A DNA stretch of 64,000 nucleotides from Pelagibacterium halotolerans B2 (GCF_000230555.1 NC_016078.1:806001-870000); one strand, 5' to 3'. Counted from the first letter of the stretch, positions 36,398-46,388 are shown. Translations and numbers: made by a program. Notes: generated from the letters alone by a model not told the origin.

Positions 36398-36723
36398 CGA
36401 ACTCTCGTTACGCTACTCAACTACTCATCGGGCCAGCATAAAACCTGCTCACCCGTACGCGAGCCTCAACGCTAAGCCACGCGTGGTTAACAGGACGTTG
36501 AACCGCAAGCGGCGTTTAGACGCAATTTTCACCATAGTTGGCCGAAGCCCCGCTGGCTGGCCAGTTCCGACGCCCGTGAAGGTAGAGCAACCGGTGGATA
36601 AACCTGAAGTGGTTTGCCTTGACATGGGCAATGCTGGCACGTCAAATGCCGGGCCGAGGCGGACGATTTTCCAGAATACTGGAAATTTTCGTTGATTATA
36701 AGAATACTATTTCAGGGGCTTCC
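36398..36723. promoter_or_regulatory. Divergent intergenic region of kinase and Lrp genes
   Basis: The region is 326 bp and holds no gene. An inverted repeat TTTCCAG-AATA-CTGGAAA lies at 36668-36685, about 40 bp before the Lrp start, with a TATAAG hexamer just downstream, consistent with an autoregulatory site over a promoter. Confidence 0.4.
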
Positions 36724-37200
36724 ATGGCGCTCGACAAACTCGACCGCAAAATTCTCCAGCTTTTGCAGAAGGATGCCACGATGCCCGTGGCGGAAATCGG
36801 CCGTAAGGTCGGTCTGTCCACCACGCCGTGCTGGCGTCGCATCCAGAAAATGGAGGAAGAGGGGGTCATCAAGCGTCGCGTCGCCGTGCTCGATCCCGAA
36901 AAGGTCAATGCCGGCGTCACCGTATTCGTTGCGGTCAAGACCAATGAGCACAATGACGCCTGGCTGCGCAAATTTGCGGCAGTCGTCGAGGATTTTACGG
37001 AGGTCGTCGAATTCTACCGCATGAGCGGGGACGTCGACTATCTGCTGCGCGTTGTCGTGCCGTCCATCCAGGCCTATGACATCTTTTATAAAAAGCTGAT
37101 CTCCAAGATCGCGCTGTCGGACGTCAGCTCGTCCTTTGCCATGGAGCAGATCAAATACACCACGGCCCTGCCGCTCGAATTTGCGGTCGTTGGGGACTAA
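36724..37200 (+). CDS. Lrp/AsnC-family transcriptional regulator
   Basis: The product is 158 aa. An N-terminal helix-turn-helix ([20 protein letters not shown], then [20 protein letters not shown]) is followed by the RAM/ASNC ligand domain ([14 protein letters not shown] near 103). The ATG at 36724 gives the standard start; upstream in-frame residues are not family-like. It belongs to the Lrp group that reads amino-acid supply. The stop overlaps the convergent moaA stop region by four bases. Confidence 0.92.
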   Translation: MALDKLDRKILQLLQKDATMPVAEIGRKVGLSTTPCWRRIQKMEEEGVIKRRVAVLDPEKVNAGVTVFVAVKTNEHNDAWLRKFAAVVEDFTEVVEFYRMSGDVDYLLRVVVPSIQAYDIFYKKLISKIALSDVSSSFAMEQIKYTTALPLEFAVVGD

Positions 37201-38210
37201 CCGCCGGTCACTGACATGTGCCGGCCGACGGCCGGAGCCGAGCGCCGCTCGATCACGAAATCATGACCCTTGGGTTTGAGGATCATCGCGCGATCGAGCG
37301 CCGCGTCCAGCCCTTCGCGGCCACCGTCGCGCAAGGCGGCGCGCAGATCGACGCGATCTTCCTGCCCCAAACACATATAGAGCTGGCCGGTACAGGTCAG
37401 CCTCACGCGGTTGCAGCTTTCGCAGAAATTGTGGCTGAGCGGCGTGATGAACCCGATCGTGCCCCCGGTTTGTTCAATCCGCATGTAGCGGGCCGGCCCG
37501 CCGGTCCGCTTGGCAATGGGCGTGAGCGTGAAGCGCTCGGCCAGCCGATCACGGACCGTGCGAAGCGAGAGGTGGGTATCGGCGCGGTCGAAGCTGACGT
37601 CCCCCAGGGGCATTTCCTCGATAAGGGTCAATTCAAACCCTTCCGAATGGGCCCATTCGAGCATGGGCACGATTTCCTCTTCGTTGACGTTCTTGATCGC
37701 CACCATGTTGAGCTTGACCGCAAGTCCCGCGTCGCGCGCCGCGTAGATGCCATCGAGCACTTGCGGCAACCGTCCGCGCCGGGTGATCGCCCTAAACTTG
37801 TCGCCGTCGAGCGTATCGAGGGAAACGTTGACCCGACGGATACCCAGTTCGGCCAGGCGGCCCGCATGCAGAGCGAGTTGGCTCCCATTGGTCGTCAGCG
37901 TCAGTTCATCGAGCTCGCCTCGCGCCAGATGCCGGTCTGAAAGCGCTTCGATGAGTTTTATGATGTCGCGCCGAACCAGTGGCTCTCCGCCCGTCAGTCG
38001 AACCTTGCGGACGCCGCGGCTGACAAACGCGCCGATGACGGCCTGAATTTCTTCAAAGCTGAGCACCTCGCTCTTGGGCAGAAAGACCATGTCTTCGCCC
38101 ATGCAATAGGTGCAGCGGAAGTCGCAGCGATCGGTCACCGAAACCCGCAGGTAGGTGACATGCCGGCCGAAACTGTCGACGAGAGGGCGCTGGGGCGCTT
38201 GATTTGTCAT
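37197..38210 (-). CDS. moaA: GTP 3',8-cyclase (molybdenum cofactor biosynthesis protein A)
   Basis: The product is 337 aa. The radical-SAM cluster motif CDFRCTYC lies near residue 29, and the C-terminal second cluster is [12 protein letters not shown]...C near 265. TGGEPL and the GxGG-type GTP-binding region are present; the usual C-terminal GG is here VTGG. It starts molybdopterin synthesis by converting GTP to cyclic dehydro-GTP. The ATG at 38210 is chosen over a longer frame running into the rpiA promoter region. It is divergent from rpiA with 132 bp between starts. Confidence 0.95.
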   Translation of the reverse strand: MTNQAPQRPLVDSFGRHVTYLRVSVTDRCDFRCTYCMGEDMVFLPKSEVLSFEEIQAVIGAFVSRGVRKVRLTGGEPLVRRDIIKLIEALSDRHLARGELDELTLTTNGSQLALHAGRLAELGIRRVNVSLDTLDGDKFRAITRRGRLPQVLDGIYAARDAGLAVKLNMVAIKNVNEEEIVPMLEWAHSEGFELTLIEEMPLGDVSFDRADTHLSLRTVRDRLAERFTLTPIAKRTGGPARYMRIEQTGGTIGFITPLSHNFCESCNRVRLTCTGQLYMCLGQEDRVDLRAALRDGGREGLDAALDRAMILKPKGHDFVIERRSAPAVGRHMSVTGG

Positions 38211-38342
38211 TGGGCGAATATAGGCGCTATTGCGCGCAGCGAAAAGCCGGGTTCGGTCACTGCGATGTGCGTATCGACATTGGTAGCGTTGACAGATGAT
38301 CCGAACTGCCGTTCTAGAGGCAAAACGGGGAGATTTCAGATC

Positions 38343-39062
38343 GTGAGCGACGACCTCAAGCGCAAGGCGGCCGAGGCGGCAATGTCCGAAGTCAAATCGG
38401 GCATGCGCATCGGACTGGGTACGGGTTCGACAGCCAAGCACTTTGTCGACCTGCTGGGCGCCGAAGTGGCCAAGGGCTTCCAATGCCTTTGCGTACCGAC
38501 CTCGGAAGCGACGGCCGCGCAGGCGCGCGGCCTGGGTATTCCCCTGACCACGCTCGACGATATCGACAGCCTCGATGTCACGGTGGATGGGGCCGATGAG
38601 ATCGACCGCGATTTCCAGCTCATAAAGGGCGGCGGCGGGGCCCTGCTTCGCGAAAAGATCGTCGCTGCGGCATCAGCGCGGATGATCGTGATCGCCGACG
38701 ATTCCAAACTGGTGGAGTCATTGGGCCGGTTTGCCCTGCCCATAGAAGTCAATCCCTTTGGCCTAGCCGCAACCGAGAGGGCTATTGCCGGCGTGATGGC
38801 CGAGTTCGGCGCGCTGGGCGGAAAGGCCGTGCGGCAGGGTGAAGGTGCAGAGCCATATCTGACAGACGGCGGACACTATATCGTGGACGCATCTTTTGGC
38901 CGTATTTCGAACGCAAAAGCGCTTTCGCTGGCACTGCTCGAAATTCCCGGTGTCGTGCAGCATGGGCTGTTCATCGATTTGTGTTCGGAAGCCTATCTTG
39001 CTACGCCCAAGGGGACGATCAAACTGTCCGAGCATGTGAATTATAACCCGCTCATTTCGTAA
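38343..39062 (+). CDS. rpiA: Ribose-5-phosphate isomerase A
   Basis: The product is 239 aa starting at a GTG with GGGGAGA upstream. GLGTGSTA near residue 28, TVDGADEID near 83 and [11 protein letters not shown] near 96 are the substrate-binding and catalytic blocks of RpiA. It interconverts ribose 5-phosphate and ribulose 5-phosphate in the pentose phosphate pathway. An upstream in-frame ATG would add 61 residues unlike the family and is rejected. Confidence 0.95.
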   Translation: MSDDLKRKAAEAAMSEVKSGMRIGLGTGSTAKHFVDLLGAEVAKGFQCLCVPTSEATAAQARGLGIPLTTLDDIDSLDVTVDGADEIDRDFQLIKGGGGALLREKIVAAASARMIVIADDSKLVESLGRFALPIEVNPFGLAATERAIAGVMAEFGALGGKAVRQGEGAEPYLTDGGHYIVDASFGRISNAKALSLALLEIPGVVQHGLFIDLCSEAYLATPKGTIKLSEHVNYNPLIS

Positions 39063-39077
39063 GGGACCGTACGCACA

Positions 39078-39644
39078 ATGACTTTCCTGCCCACTCTGCG
39101 CCGGCTCACAGCGGCGCTCGTTCTGTTCGGTGCCGCGCTGGTTGCGTCGGCCCCTGTCCATGCCCAACAGGAAATTTCACCCGAACATCTCGCCAAAGCG
39201 CGTGAATATGTCGACATGACCGACTCCGCGCAGCTTTACGAGCGGACGCTCATTGAGATGGGGCTGCGCGTCATGCGCCTGATGATCCAGGAGGACCCCT
39301 CGCTGCGCGATCCGCTGATCAACGCGCTGCAGACCGTCTATGACGGATATCTTGCCGATCGCGACCCGCTTTATAATCAGTTCGCCCGCATCTACGCGAT
39401 TCGGTTCTCGCTCGAAGAGCTTGAGGAAATCGTGGGCTTTTACAGCACACCGGTCGGCGAGAAGCTGCTGAGCCAGAATGCCGGCATCAACGAAGATCTT
39501 CAGTTGGTTCTCGGCGTCTGGAGCCGCAATACATCCAACGAATTCCTTTCGCGCGTACGCACCGAACTGCGCAATCAGGGCTATAATGCCCCCGAAGTCG
39601 AGGCGCCCGTTCTTGAAGAAGAGGGCGAAGCTGCACCACAATAA
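39078..39644 (+). CDS. Exported DUF2059 family protein
   Basis: The product is 188 aa with a signal peptide cleaved near VHAQQ (residue 30). The body is helical and matches the DUF2059 pattern, ending YSTPVGEKLLSQNAGI near residue 130; the C-terminus is a short acidic tail. It is periplasmic and its role is unknown. It follows rpiA by 15 bp and is probably cotranscribed, with a strong terminator 27 bp after its stop. Confidence 0.85.
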   Translation: MTFLPTLRRLTAALVLFGAALVASAPVHAQQEISPEHLAKAREYVDMTDSAQLYERTLIEMGLRVMRLMIQEDPSLRDPLINALQTVYDGYLADRDPLYNQFARIYAIRFSLEELEEIVGFYSTPVGEKLLSQNAGINEDLQLVLGVWSRNTSNEFLSRVRTELRNQGYNAPEVEAPVLEEEGEAAPQ

Positions 39645-39670
39645 GGTCTGGTTTCTCCGGCTCGCTTTTG

Positions 39671-39699
39671 CCCCCGTCCGGCAGGACGGGGGTTTTTTT
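39671..39699 (+). terminator. Rho-independent terminator after rpiA-DUF2059
   Basis: A nine-base-pair stem CCCCCGTCC/GGACGGGGG with a GGCA loop is followed by seven T. Confidence 0.9.
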
Positions 39700-39757
39700 G
39701 TTTGCGGTCCGCGCCTATATCGTTGCCTCAAAACACAGCAACGGCGCGGGGTCCCCA

Positions 39758-41137
39758 ATGGGCGAGAAGTTTGATTTGATCGTGATCGGTGGGGGATCGG
39801 GGGGCGTGCGAGCGGCGCGCGTTTCGGCCCAATTGGGTGCTAAGGTCGCGATCGTCGAAGAGTATCGCTATGGTGGGACCTGCGTCATCCGCGGATGCGT
39901 GCCCAAAAAGCTCTTTGTCTATGCCTCTCGGTTTGGCGATCTGTTCGATGTCGCCCCGAGCTTCGGATGGACGGTCGATGCCGCGTTCGATTGGCCGACC
40001 CTTCTGGCCAACAAGGACAAGGAAATCGCCCGCCTCGAAAAGATCTATGAAACGCTGCTCGACGGCTCCGGCGTCAAGATCTTCAAGGCGCGCGCCACGG
40101 TTACGGGCCCGAATGCGATAAAGCTTTCGACCGGAGAGGAGCTGGAGGCCGAGCGTATTCTGATCGCGACCGGCGGTGCTCCCTTCAAGCCCGATATCGA
40201 AGGCAGCGATCTCGGGATCACCTCCAATGAGGCCTTCCACCTCGAAACGCTGCCAAGGACAATCCTGATTGAAGGCGGCGGTTATATCGCCGTCGAGTTC
40301 GCGACGATCTTTGCGGGACTTGGTGTCGACACGACGCTGGTCTATCGCCGGGACAAAATCCTGCGTGGGTTCGACCACGACGTCCGTGACGGTTTGGAGG
40401 ATGCGCTGCGCGAACGTGGGGTGCGGTTCCGGTATGGGTATCACATTTCCGGCTTGCGCAGAGACGGGGAGGGCGTTTGTGTTTCATTCTCCCATGGCGA
40501 GGAAGCGACTTTCGACAAGGTCATGTTCGCGACCGGTCGCCATCCCAACACTTCCGATCTGGGTCTCGATGCGGCCGGGGTCCAACTGGACCAGACCGGC
40601 GCGGTCGTGGTCGATGAATATTCACGCTCGTCGGTGCCTTCGATCTATGCGGTCGGGGACGTTACGGGCCGTGCGGCGCTCACTCCGGTCGCGATCCGGG
40701 AAGGTTCGGCATTCGCGCAGACCGTCTATAACAACACGCCCACCACCGTGCCCTATCATCTGATCCCTACTGCCGTATTTTCCGAGCCTGAAATCGGAAC
40801 GGTGGGCATGAGCGAGGAAGCGGCAGCCGAGCGCTATCGCTCGATCGATATCTATGTCACCCGCTTCCGCCCCATGATGAACACGCTTTCCGACCGGCAG
40901 GAAAAGATGATGCTCAAGCTCGTCACGGAAACCGATACCGGCCGGATACTCGGCTGTCACATTTTGGGACCGGGAGCCGGTGAGATGATCCAGCTCATTG
41001 CCATTCCTCTGGGCATGGGTGGGACAATGGCCGATTTCAATCACGCCATTGCCGTACATCCCACGGCAGCAGAAGAGCTGGTGACCTTCAAATCACCAAG
41101 CTATCGTGTTGTCGATGGAGAAAAATGCAACCCGTAA
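39758..41137 (+). CDS. gor: Glutathione-disulfide reductase
   Basis: The product is 459 aa. IGGGSGG near residue 10 binds FAD, GGTCVIRGCVPKK near 40 holds the redox-active cysteines, and the C-terminal HPTAAEE near 440 carries the active-site His. It reduces glutathione disulfide with NADPH in the cytoplasm. The ATG at 39758 is chosen because the longer frame crosses the preceding terminator. It stands as a separate transcription unit. Confidence 0.95.
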   Translation: MGEKFDLIVIGGGSGGVRAARVSAQLGAKVAIVEEYRYGGTCVIRGCVPKKLFVYASRFGDLFDVAPSFGWTVDAAFDWPTLLANKDKEIARLEKIYETLLDGSGVKIFKARATVTGPNAIKLSTGEELEAERILIATGGAPFKPDIEGSDLGITSNEAFHLETLPRTILIEGGGYIAVEFATIFAGLGVDTTLVYRRDKILRGFDHDVRDGLEDALRERGVRFRYGYHISGLRRDGEGVCVSFSHGEEATFDKVMFATGRHPNTSDLGLDAAGVQLDQTGAVVVDEYSRSSVPSIYAVGDVTGRAALTPVAIREGSAFAQTVYNNTPTTVPYHLIPTAVFSEPEIGTVGMSEEAAAERYRSIDIYVTRFRPMMNTLSDRQEKMMLKLVTETDTGRILGCHILGPGAGEMIQLIAIPLGMGGTMADFNHAIAVHPTAAEELVTFKSPSYRVVDGEKCNP

Positions 41138-41192
41138 CCCCGAGTTGATGCGGCGATCGGCGCCCTTCGACCATAGAATACTTGGCATGGGG

Positions 41193-41238
41193 GTCCGGAG
41201 TTGGTAAACCGCCGGACCTTCCCGGCTTTTCGGGAAGG
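41193..41238 (+). promoter_or_regulatory. Tandem hairpins in the aroG leader (possible attenuator or gor terminator)
   Basis: Stem 1 is GTCCGG/CCGGAC (41193-41217) and contains an inner GGT/ACC pair. Stem 2 is CCTTCCCG/CGGGAAGG with a GCTTTT loop (41217-41238), followed six bases later by a T-run. They share one base, so they are adjacent rather than exclusive. They lie 26 bp before the aroG start. Confidence 0.4.
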
Positions 41239-41263
41239 GCAACCATTTTTAGTGAGTGAAACG

Positions 41264-42640
41264 ATGAGCACGTGGACACCTGACAGTTGGAGGACGAAAC
41301 CGATCCTGCAGGTCCCGACCTATCCGAGCCAGACAGAGCTTGAATCGGTCGAGGCCCGGCTCGCTTCGTTTCCCCCCTTGGTTTTTGCAGGCGAGGCGCG
41401 AGACCTCAAGGCCAACCTGGCCGAGGTCGCCGCGGGTCGCGCCTTTCTTTTGCAGGGCGGCGACTGCGCCGAAAGCTTTGCCGAACACCACGCCGATCAT
41501 ATCCGCGATTTCTTCCGCGTCTTTCTGCAGATGGCGGTGGTATTGACGCATGGCGCGTCCAAGCCCGTGGTAAAGGTCGGGCGTATTGCCGGCCAGTTCG
41601 CCAAGCCGCGCTCGGCCGACACTGAAACCATAGATGGCGTCGAACTGCCCTCCTACAGGGGCGATATCATCAATGGCATCGACTTCACACCCGAAGCTCG
41701 TATCCCCGATCCCAATCGCCAGCTCGAGGCATACCGGCAGTCGGCGGCCACGCTCAATCTGCTGCGCGCCTTCTCGGCAGGTGGGTTTGCCAATCTTTCG
41801 CGCGTGCATGAATGGACCATGGGGTTCGTCAAGGACTCCAACTGGTACCCGCGCTATGAAGAGGTGGCAAAAAAGATCGATGATGCCATCGAGTTTCTCG
41901 GCGCTCTTGGTCTGAGCCCCGAAAATACGCCGGTGCTGCGCGAGACGAAATTCTTCACCTCCCATGAAGCGCTGCTGCTGGGCTACGAGCAGGCCATGAC
42001 GCGTCGGGACTCGATCACCAATGACTGGTACGCGACCTCGGGCCACATGATCTGGATCGGGGATCGCACCCGCAATCCCGACCACGCGCATGCTGAATAT
42101 TTCAGGGGCATCCACAATCCGATCGGCGTGAAATGCGGGCCCTCCATGTCGTCCGACGATTTGAAGCGCCTCATGGACGTCCTCAACCCCAAGGACGAGG
42201 CGGGTCGATTGACGCTGATCGCACGCTTCGGGTCCGACAAGGTTCAGGAGCATCTCCCCCGGCTCATCGAGACTGTAAAGTCGGAGGGCCGTACCGTCGT
42301 CTGGTGCTGCGACCCTATGCACGGCAACGTCATCAAGGCGTCGTCGGGTTATAAGACGCGCCCGTTCGACCGCATCCTTTCCGAGGTGAAGTCGTTCTTC
42401 GACATCCATCGCGAAATGGGGACCATCGCCGGTGGTGTGCATGTGGAAATGACGGGCCGCGACGTGACCGAATGCACCGGCGGCGTGTCGGCGGTGACCG
42501 AAGCCTCGCTGTCCGACCGCTACCACACCCATTGCGATCCGCGCCTCAACGCCAGCCAGGCTCTGGAACTGGCCTTCCTCATTGCCGAGGAAATGCATGG
42601 TCAGCGCACCAACGGTACAGCCAAGGCTGTCGGATATTGA
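41264..42640 (+). CDS. aroG: 3-deoxy-7-phosphoheptulonate synthase, class II (plant type)
   Basis: The product is 458 aa. [11 protein letters not shown] near residue 63, the GQFAKPRS motif near 110 and KCGPSM near 290 define class II DAHP synthases. It condenses phosphoenolpyruvate and erythrose 4-phosphate, the first step of aromatic amino acid synthesis. The ATG at 41264 gives the normal N-terminus ([10 protein letters not shown]); a GTG four codons earlier is possible. A structured leader precedes it and a terminator follows, so it is monocistronic. Confidence 0.95.
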   Translation: MSTWTPDSWRTKPILQVPTYPSQTELESVEARLASFPPLVFAGEARDLKANLAEVAAGRAFLLQGGDCAESFAEHHADHIRDFFRVFLQMAVVLTHGASKPVVKVGRIAGQFAKPRSADTETIDGVELPSYRGDIINGIDFTPEARIPDPNRQLEAYRQSAATLNLLRAFSAGGFANLSRVHEWTMGFVKDSNWYPRYEEVAKKIDDAIEFLGALGLSPENTPVLRETKFFTSHEALLLGYEQAMTRRDSITNDWYATSGHMIWIGDRTRNPDHAHAEYFRGIHNPIGVKCGPSMSSDDLKRLMDVLNPKDEAGRLTLIARFGSDKVQEHLPRLIETVKSEGRTVVWCCDPMHGNVIKASSGYKTRPFDRILSEVKSFFDIHREMGTIAGGVHVEMTGRDVTECTGGVSAVTEASLSDRYHTHCDPRLNASQALELAFLIAEEMHGQRTNGTAKAVGY

Positions 42641-42668
42641 TTTAGCTCAATACTGTTGAAACGGAAAA

Positions 42669-42699
42669 AGGCGCTGTTCACGGACAGCGCCTTTTGTTT
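42669..42699 (+). terminator. Rho-independent terminator of aroG
   Basis: The stem AGGCGCTGT/ACAGCGCCT with a TCACGG loop is followed by TTTGTTTTT. Confidence 0.88.
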
Positions 42700-42776
42700 T
42701 TCCATTTAGCCAACATTAACCCTAACGGGCTCATAACCAAGACGAATGAAATTGTTCGCGTCGTTCGGAGGGCTCA

Positions 42777-43724
42777 ATGTCGCGTGTTCTCACTGGTCTT
42801 GCTGCGGGCCTGCTGGCCGCTGCCGCGGGCGGGCAGGCCATCGCCGCCGATTGGGGCGTTCAGCCAGACCCGGTATTCAAGCCGGCCTATCCTGTCGATA
42901 TGATGCCTTATGAAGACAGCCTCGATTTCGAGGCGGGGATTCGATACTTCTATGGCATGGGCGGTCAGCGCACCAACATTGTGGGCAACCAGTATTCGGT
43001 CGACGATGCAAGCCACTTCATCGAACTCCATGGTCGAATTGACGACCACTCGACGGACACCTTCCTCACTGCAAATCTTGGCTACGCGGCTGTAATCGAC
43101 GGTAACTTCGAAACGCCGTGGAGTGGTGGTTCGGTGTCAACCGATTCCGGTGAGATTGCCTATGCCGGAGCAGACTTCGGCTATACGCCCTTCAAAAATG
43201 AGGGGATGGGGTTGGGCGCCTTTGTTGGCTATCAGTATCTCAATGAATCGCCCGATATGGGTCGTGCTAGCTTTCTGACCGCAGGTGGGGGCGGGGACAG
43301 CACGGCCAATCAACTGGAAGTTCACGCGCTGCGCCTTGGCGTTGCGGGCCGTGCCGAGTTCAACGACGCATTCGACGTCACCGTCAACGCTGCCGCCATC
43401 CCTTATGCTTCGCTGACCGGAACCTACGGAGCCTTCAACGGGCTCGACGTTATCGATCCCGGAGCGCCCTATGTGAGAGGCAATGCAGCAACCATTTCCG
43501 GTCATCTCTATGGCGGTGCGCTGGACGCGATGGTGGGATTCAAGCCGACCGAGAACCTCGCCATCAGGGCAGGAGCGCGTGGCTACTACCTCACGGGCCC
43601 AACTGAGATCTACTATGAGGCACGGAACTCGGGCGACCCGAGCGATGTGCAGGGATTTTGGGCAAGTGGCACGACCGAGCTGTTCCGCTGGGGGCCGGTC
43701 ATCGAACTGACCGGCACGTTCTAG
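42777..43724 (+). CDS. Outer-membrane beta-barrel protein
   Basis: The product is 315 aa with a signal peptide cleaved after about residue 23 (AIAADW). The rest alternates polar and aromatic residues in strand-sized units, contains repeated GxxFGY/GAFVGYQY patterns and ends in a Phe (ELTGTF), the usual C-terminal signal for outer-membrane insertion. GGAGG precedes the ATG. No named porin family is certain; it resembles the omp25/RopB-like small barrels in layout. The stop codon TAG is part of the CTAG target where the IS element inserted, so the protein is intact but cut off from its terminator at 44612. Confidence 0.75.
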   Translation: MSRVLTGLAAGLLAAAAGGQAIAADWGVQPDPVFKPAYPVDMMPYEDSLDFEAGIRYFYGMGGQRTNIVGNQYSVDDASHFIELHGRIDDHSTDTFLTANLGYAAVIDGNFETPWSGGSVSTDSGEIAYAGADFGYTPFKNEGMGLGAFVGYQYLNESPDMGRASFLTAGGGGDSTANQLEVHALRLGVAGRAEFNDAFDVTVNAAAIPYASLTGTYGAFNGLDVIDPGAPYVRGNAATISGHLYGGALDAMVGFKPTENLAIRAGARGYYLTGPTEIYYEARNSGDPSDVQGFWASGTTELFRWGPVIELTGTF

Positions 43725-43742
43725 GCTGTAGTGACGATTTAG
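43725..43742 (+). repeat. Left terminal inverted repeat of the IS element
   Basis: It matches the right end (44567-44584) as a reverse complement over at least 17 bases. Confidence 0.85.
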
Positions 43743-43802
43743 GTTTCTGGGATTCCCAAGGCCGGGCAAATCAGATTCAACACTAGCTTTTTGGAGGCTG
43801 GT

Positions 43803-44566
43803 GTGGACGGCGAGGTTCTTCGAGACGATCAATGGGCGCGGCTGATGGGGTTTGTTCCCGGCGGCCGCAAGGGTAAGCGCGGTCCGCGCAGTGATGGGCG
43901 GCGCTTTTTCAATGCGGTTCTCTGGCTTGCACGATCCGGTGCCCGCTGGCGTGACCTTCCCGAGGACCGGTTCGGCCCCTATCAGACGGTCAAAAGGCGC
44001 TATTACCGCTGGATCGAGATGGGGGTGTTCGACCGGATCTTTGAGGCGGTGGCGAACGATCCGGATATGGAATGGCTGGCGCTGGACGCCACCATCATCA
44101 GGGCGCAGGCCCAAGCCGCCGGCGGGCGGCGAAAAAGGGGGGAGCGCAAGCCCAGGCTCTCGGCCGCTCCCGGGGCGGCTTCGGCACAAAGCTCCATGCC
44201 ATAGTCGACGCCTTGGGGCTGCCGGTCCGCTTCGAACTCGGCCCCGGCCAGCAGAACGACATGGCGCCAGCCTGCGATCTGATAAAGGGACTTGCCGCCC
44301 AAAAGGTGCTTGCCGACCGCGCCTATGACGCCGACAGCCTGCACGACATCATTCTTGAACAGGGTGGCGAACCGGTCATCCCGCCCCGCCGCCATCGCAA
44401 ACACCAGCACCGCTACGATAAGATTGCCTATAAAAACCGATGGGGCATCGAGGGTTTCTTCGCCAAGCTCAAGCAGTGGCGGCGCATCGCAACCCGCTAC
44501 GACAAACTCGCCGCAAACTTCCTCGGCTTCATTAAGCTCGCCGCAATCATGTTGTGGCTGAAATGA
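43803..44566 (+). CDS. IS5-family DDE transposase made by programmed -1 frameshift
   Basis: The first frame runs from a GTG at 43803 (GGAGG upstream) to 44204 and holds the N-terminal domain and first catalytic Asp (LALDATII). The second frame, one base back, continues from about 44132 to 44566 and holds the second Asp (LADRAYDAD) and the Glu (GIEGFFAKLKQWRR, with the Y-2-R-3-E-6-K-type spacing). The slip site is the A-run GAAAAAG at 44131-44137; reading -1 gives KKGGAQAQALGRSRGGFGTKL, a normal IS427-group sequence. The overlap of 130 bases and the slippery run argue for programmed frameshifting rather than decay. Full product about 254 aa. Confidence 0.85.
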
Positions 44567-44584
44567 TTAAATCGTCACTACAGC
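44567..44584 (-). repeat. Right terminal inverted repeat of the IS element
   Basis: It is the reverse complement of the left end, followed directly by the second CTAG. Confidence 0.85.
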
Positions 44585-44611
44585 CTAGCATTCCAAAGCC
44601 AATCACGACCG

Positions 44612-44644
44612 AGCCGGGCGGTTTTCGCAGCCCGGCTTTGTCTT
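44612..44644 (+). terminator. Rho-independent terminator, original end of the beta-barrel gene unit
   Basis: The stem AGCCGGGC/GCCCGGCT has a ten-base loop and is followed by TTGTCTT. Before the IS insertion it would have stood about 28 bp after the beta-barrel stop codon. Confidence 0.75.
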
Positions 44645-44717
44645 GCGCCGCCTTGCCCTCGACAGCCGCGCACTATAAGTCTGGCGCGCTTCCCATGACT
44701 GCCGGACTTAGAATTTC

Positions 44718-46388
44718 GTGACCGATACGCTCCGCATTGCCCTTGCCCAACTGAACCCCAAAGTCGGCGCGATTGCCGGAAATCTCGCAACAGCGCGCCA
44801 GGCGCTGGCAGAGGCCGAGGCGGTGGGCGCGGACATTTTGATGTTTACCGAACTCTACCTCACCGGATATTTCCCTGAGGATCTGTTGTTCAAGCACCAG
44901 TTCGTGACCGAGGCGATGGAAGCTGCGCGCGCGCTTGCGCGCGAGACAAAAGGGCTCAACGTCTCGGTTCTGCTGCCTACTGTCTGGAGTGTGGACGGTA
45001 AGCTCTATAACAGCGTCATCCTTGCCGAGGACGGGGCGGTCATCGACCGCCGGGACAAGGTCGAATTACCCAATGACGATGTTTTCTACGAAAAGCGCTA
45101 CTTTACCGTCGGTGAGCTTCCCACTCCGATGATAATAAAGGGCATTCCGGTCGGAGTGCCGATCTGCGAAGATGTTTGGCATAAACCGGTGTCGGCGGCT
45201 CTTGTCGAGCACGGGGCGGAAATACTTCTCTGCCCGAACGGGTCGCCTTACTGGCGCAACAAGCAACACCAGCGACTGGAACTGGTCCGCCAGCGCGTTG
45301 CGGAAACCGGGCTGCCCATTCTCTATTCCAATCAGATCGGCGGTCAGGACGAACTGGTCTTCGATGGTGCGAGTTTCGGGATTAACGCCGATGGCTCGCT
45401 GGCCTTCCAGGGCAAGAGCTTTGTGCCCGATATGGTGCTTTCGGACTGGCAAAAGAATGACACCGGTTGGCATTGCGTCAAGGGGCATGTCACCGAACTT
45501 GTGCCGGTCAACGAGGCCCCCTGGCACGCCGCCATGCTCGGGTTGCGTGACTATGTGCACAAGAACGGCTTCAAGTCGGTCGTCATGGGGCTGTCGGGGG
45601 GCATAGATTCCGCAGTGGTCGCGGCGCTGGCTGTCGATGCGTTGGGCGCCGAAAATGTGCACTGCCTGATGCTGCCCTATCGCTACACATCGGAAGCCAG
45701 CCTGCGCGACGCAAAGGCGTGCGCCGAAACGCTTGGGGTTCGCTACGATATCGTGCCGATCGGCGCTCCGGTCGATGCGGTCAATGAAAACCTTGCAACA
45801 GTATTTGAGGGCCACGCTGCCGATATCACCGAGGAAAATCTCCAATCGCGCATGCGGGGCACCATTTTGATGGCGGTGTCCAACAAGCTCGGTTCGCTGC
45901 TGATCACCACGGGCAACAAGTCCGAAATGGCGGTCGGTTACGCCACGATCTATGGCGACATGAACGGTGCCTACAACCCGATCAAGGATATGCTCAAGAT
46001 GCAGGTCTATGGGTTGGCGGAATGGCGCAACTCCTACTATCCGACTGATGTGCGCGGACCGGCGGGTGTGGTCATTCCCCCCGAAATCATTTCCAAGGCG
46101 CCGAGTGCCGAATTGCGGCCCGACCAGACCGACCAGGATTCGCTGCCTCCATACCCGGTGCTCGATGCGATCATCGAAGCATTGGTTGAGGAGGAGCAGT
46201 CGCTGGCCGAAATCGTAGCCCAAGGATTCGATGCCGAATTGGTCAAGCGCATCGAGCGGCTGATCTATATGGCCGAGTTCAAACGTCGCCAGTCGGCGCC
46301 AGGGCCAAAGCTCACGCCAAAGGCCTTTGGCATCGGTCGGAAATACCCCATCACGTCGGGCTATCGCGACGGGAGCGTGGCCCGATGA
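44718..46388 (+). CDS. nadE: Glutamine-dependent NAD+ synthase
   Basis: The product is 556 aa starting at a GTG. The N-terminal nitrilase-type glutaminase domain has the triad E45 (FTELYLTGY), K near 114 (RRDKVELP) and C near 150 (PICEDVW). The C-terminal synthetase has SGGIDSA (ATP-binding P-loop) near 293 and TGNKSEMAVGY near 400. It amidates deamido-NAD with ammonia channelled from glutamine. Its stop overlaps the gltX start (ATGA). Confidence 0.95.
   Translation: MTDTLRIALAQLNPKVGAIAGNLATARQALAEAEAVGADILMFTELYLTGYFPEDLLFKHQFVTEAMEAARALARETKGLNVSVLLPTVWSVDGKLYNSVILAEDGAVIDRRDKVELPNDDVFYEKRYFTVGELPTPMIIKGIPVGVPICEDVWHKPVSAALVEHGAEILLCPNGSPYWRNKQHQRLELVRQRVAETGLPILYSNQIGGQDELVFDGASFGINADGSLAFQGKSFVPDMVLSDWQKNDTGWHCVKGHVTELVPVNEAPWHAAMLGLRDYVHKNGFKSVVMGLSGGIDSAVVAALAVDALGAENVHCLMLPYRYTSEASLRDAKACAETLGVRYDIVPIGAPVDAVNENLATVFEGHAADITEENLQSRMRGTILMAVSNKLGSLLITTGNKSEMAVGYATIYGDMNGAYNPIKDMLKMQVYGLAEWRNSYYPTDVRGPAGVVIPPEIISKAPSAELRPDQTDQDSLPPYPVLDAIIEALVEEEQSLAEIVAQGFDAELVKRIERLIYMAEFKRRQSAPGPKLTPKAFGIGRKYPITSGYRDGSVAR

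Larger units (their letters stand above)
43725..44584 (+). mobile_element. IS5-family (IS427-like) insertion sequence, complete
   Basis: The element is 860 bp with perfect terminal inverted repeats GGCTGTAGTGACGATTTA, flanked on both sides by CTAG (43721-43724 and 44585-44588), which I read as the target duplication. Since CTAG is palindromic the exact boundary could be placed differently by up to four bases. It carries one transposase split by a -1 frameshift. Both ends and the frameshift site are intact, so the element may be active. Confidence 0.88.

Noticed and set aside
41249..42598. Long minus-strand frame opposite aroG
   Set aside because: Mirror frame of a highly conserved enzyme gene; composition is that of a codon-bias shadow.
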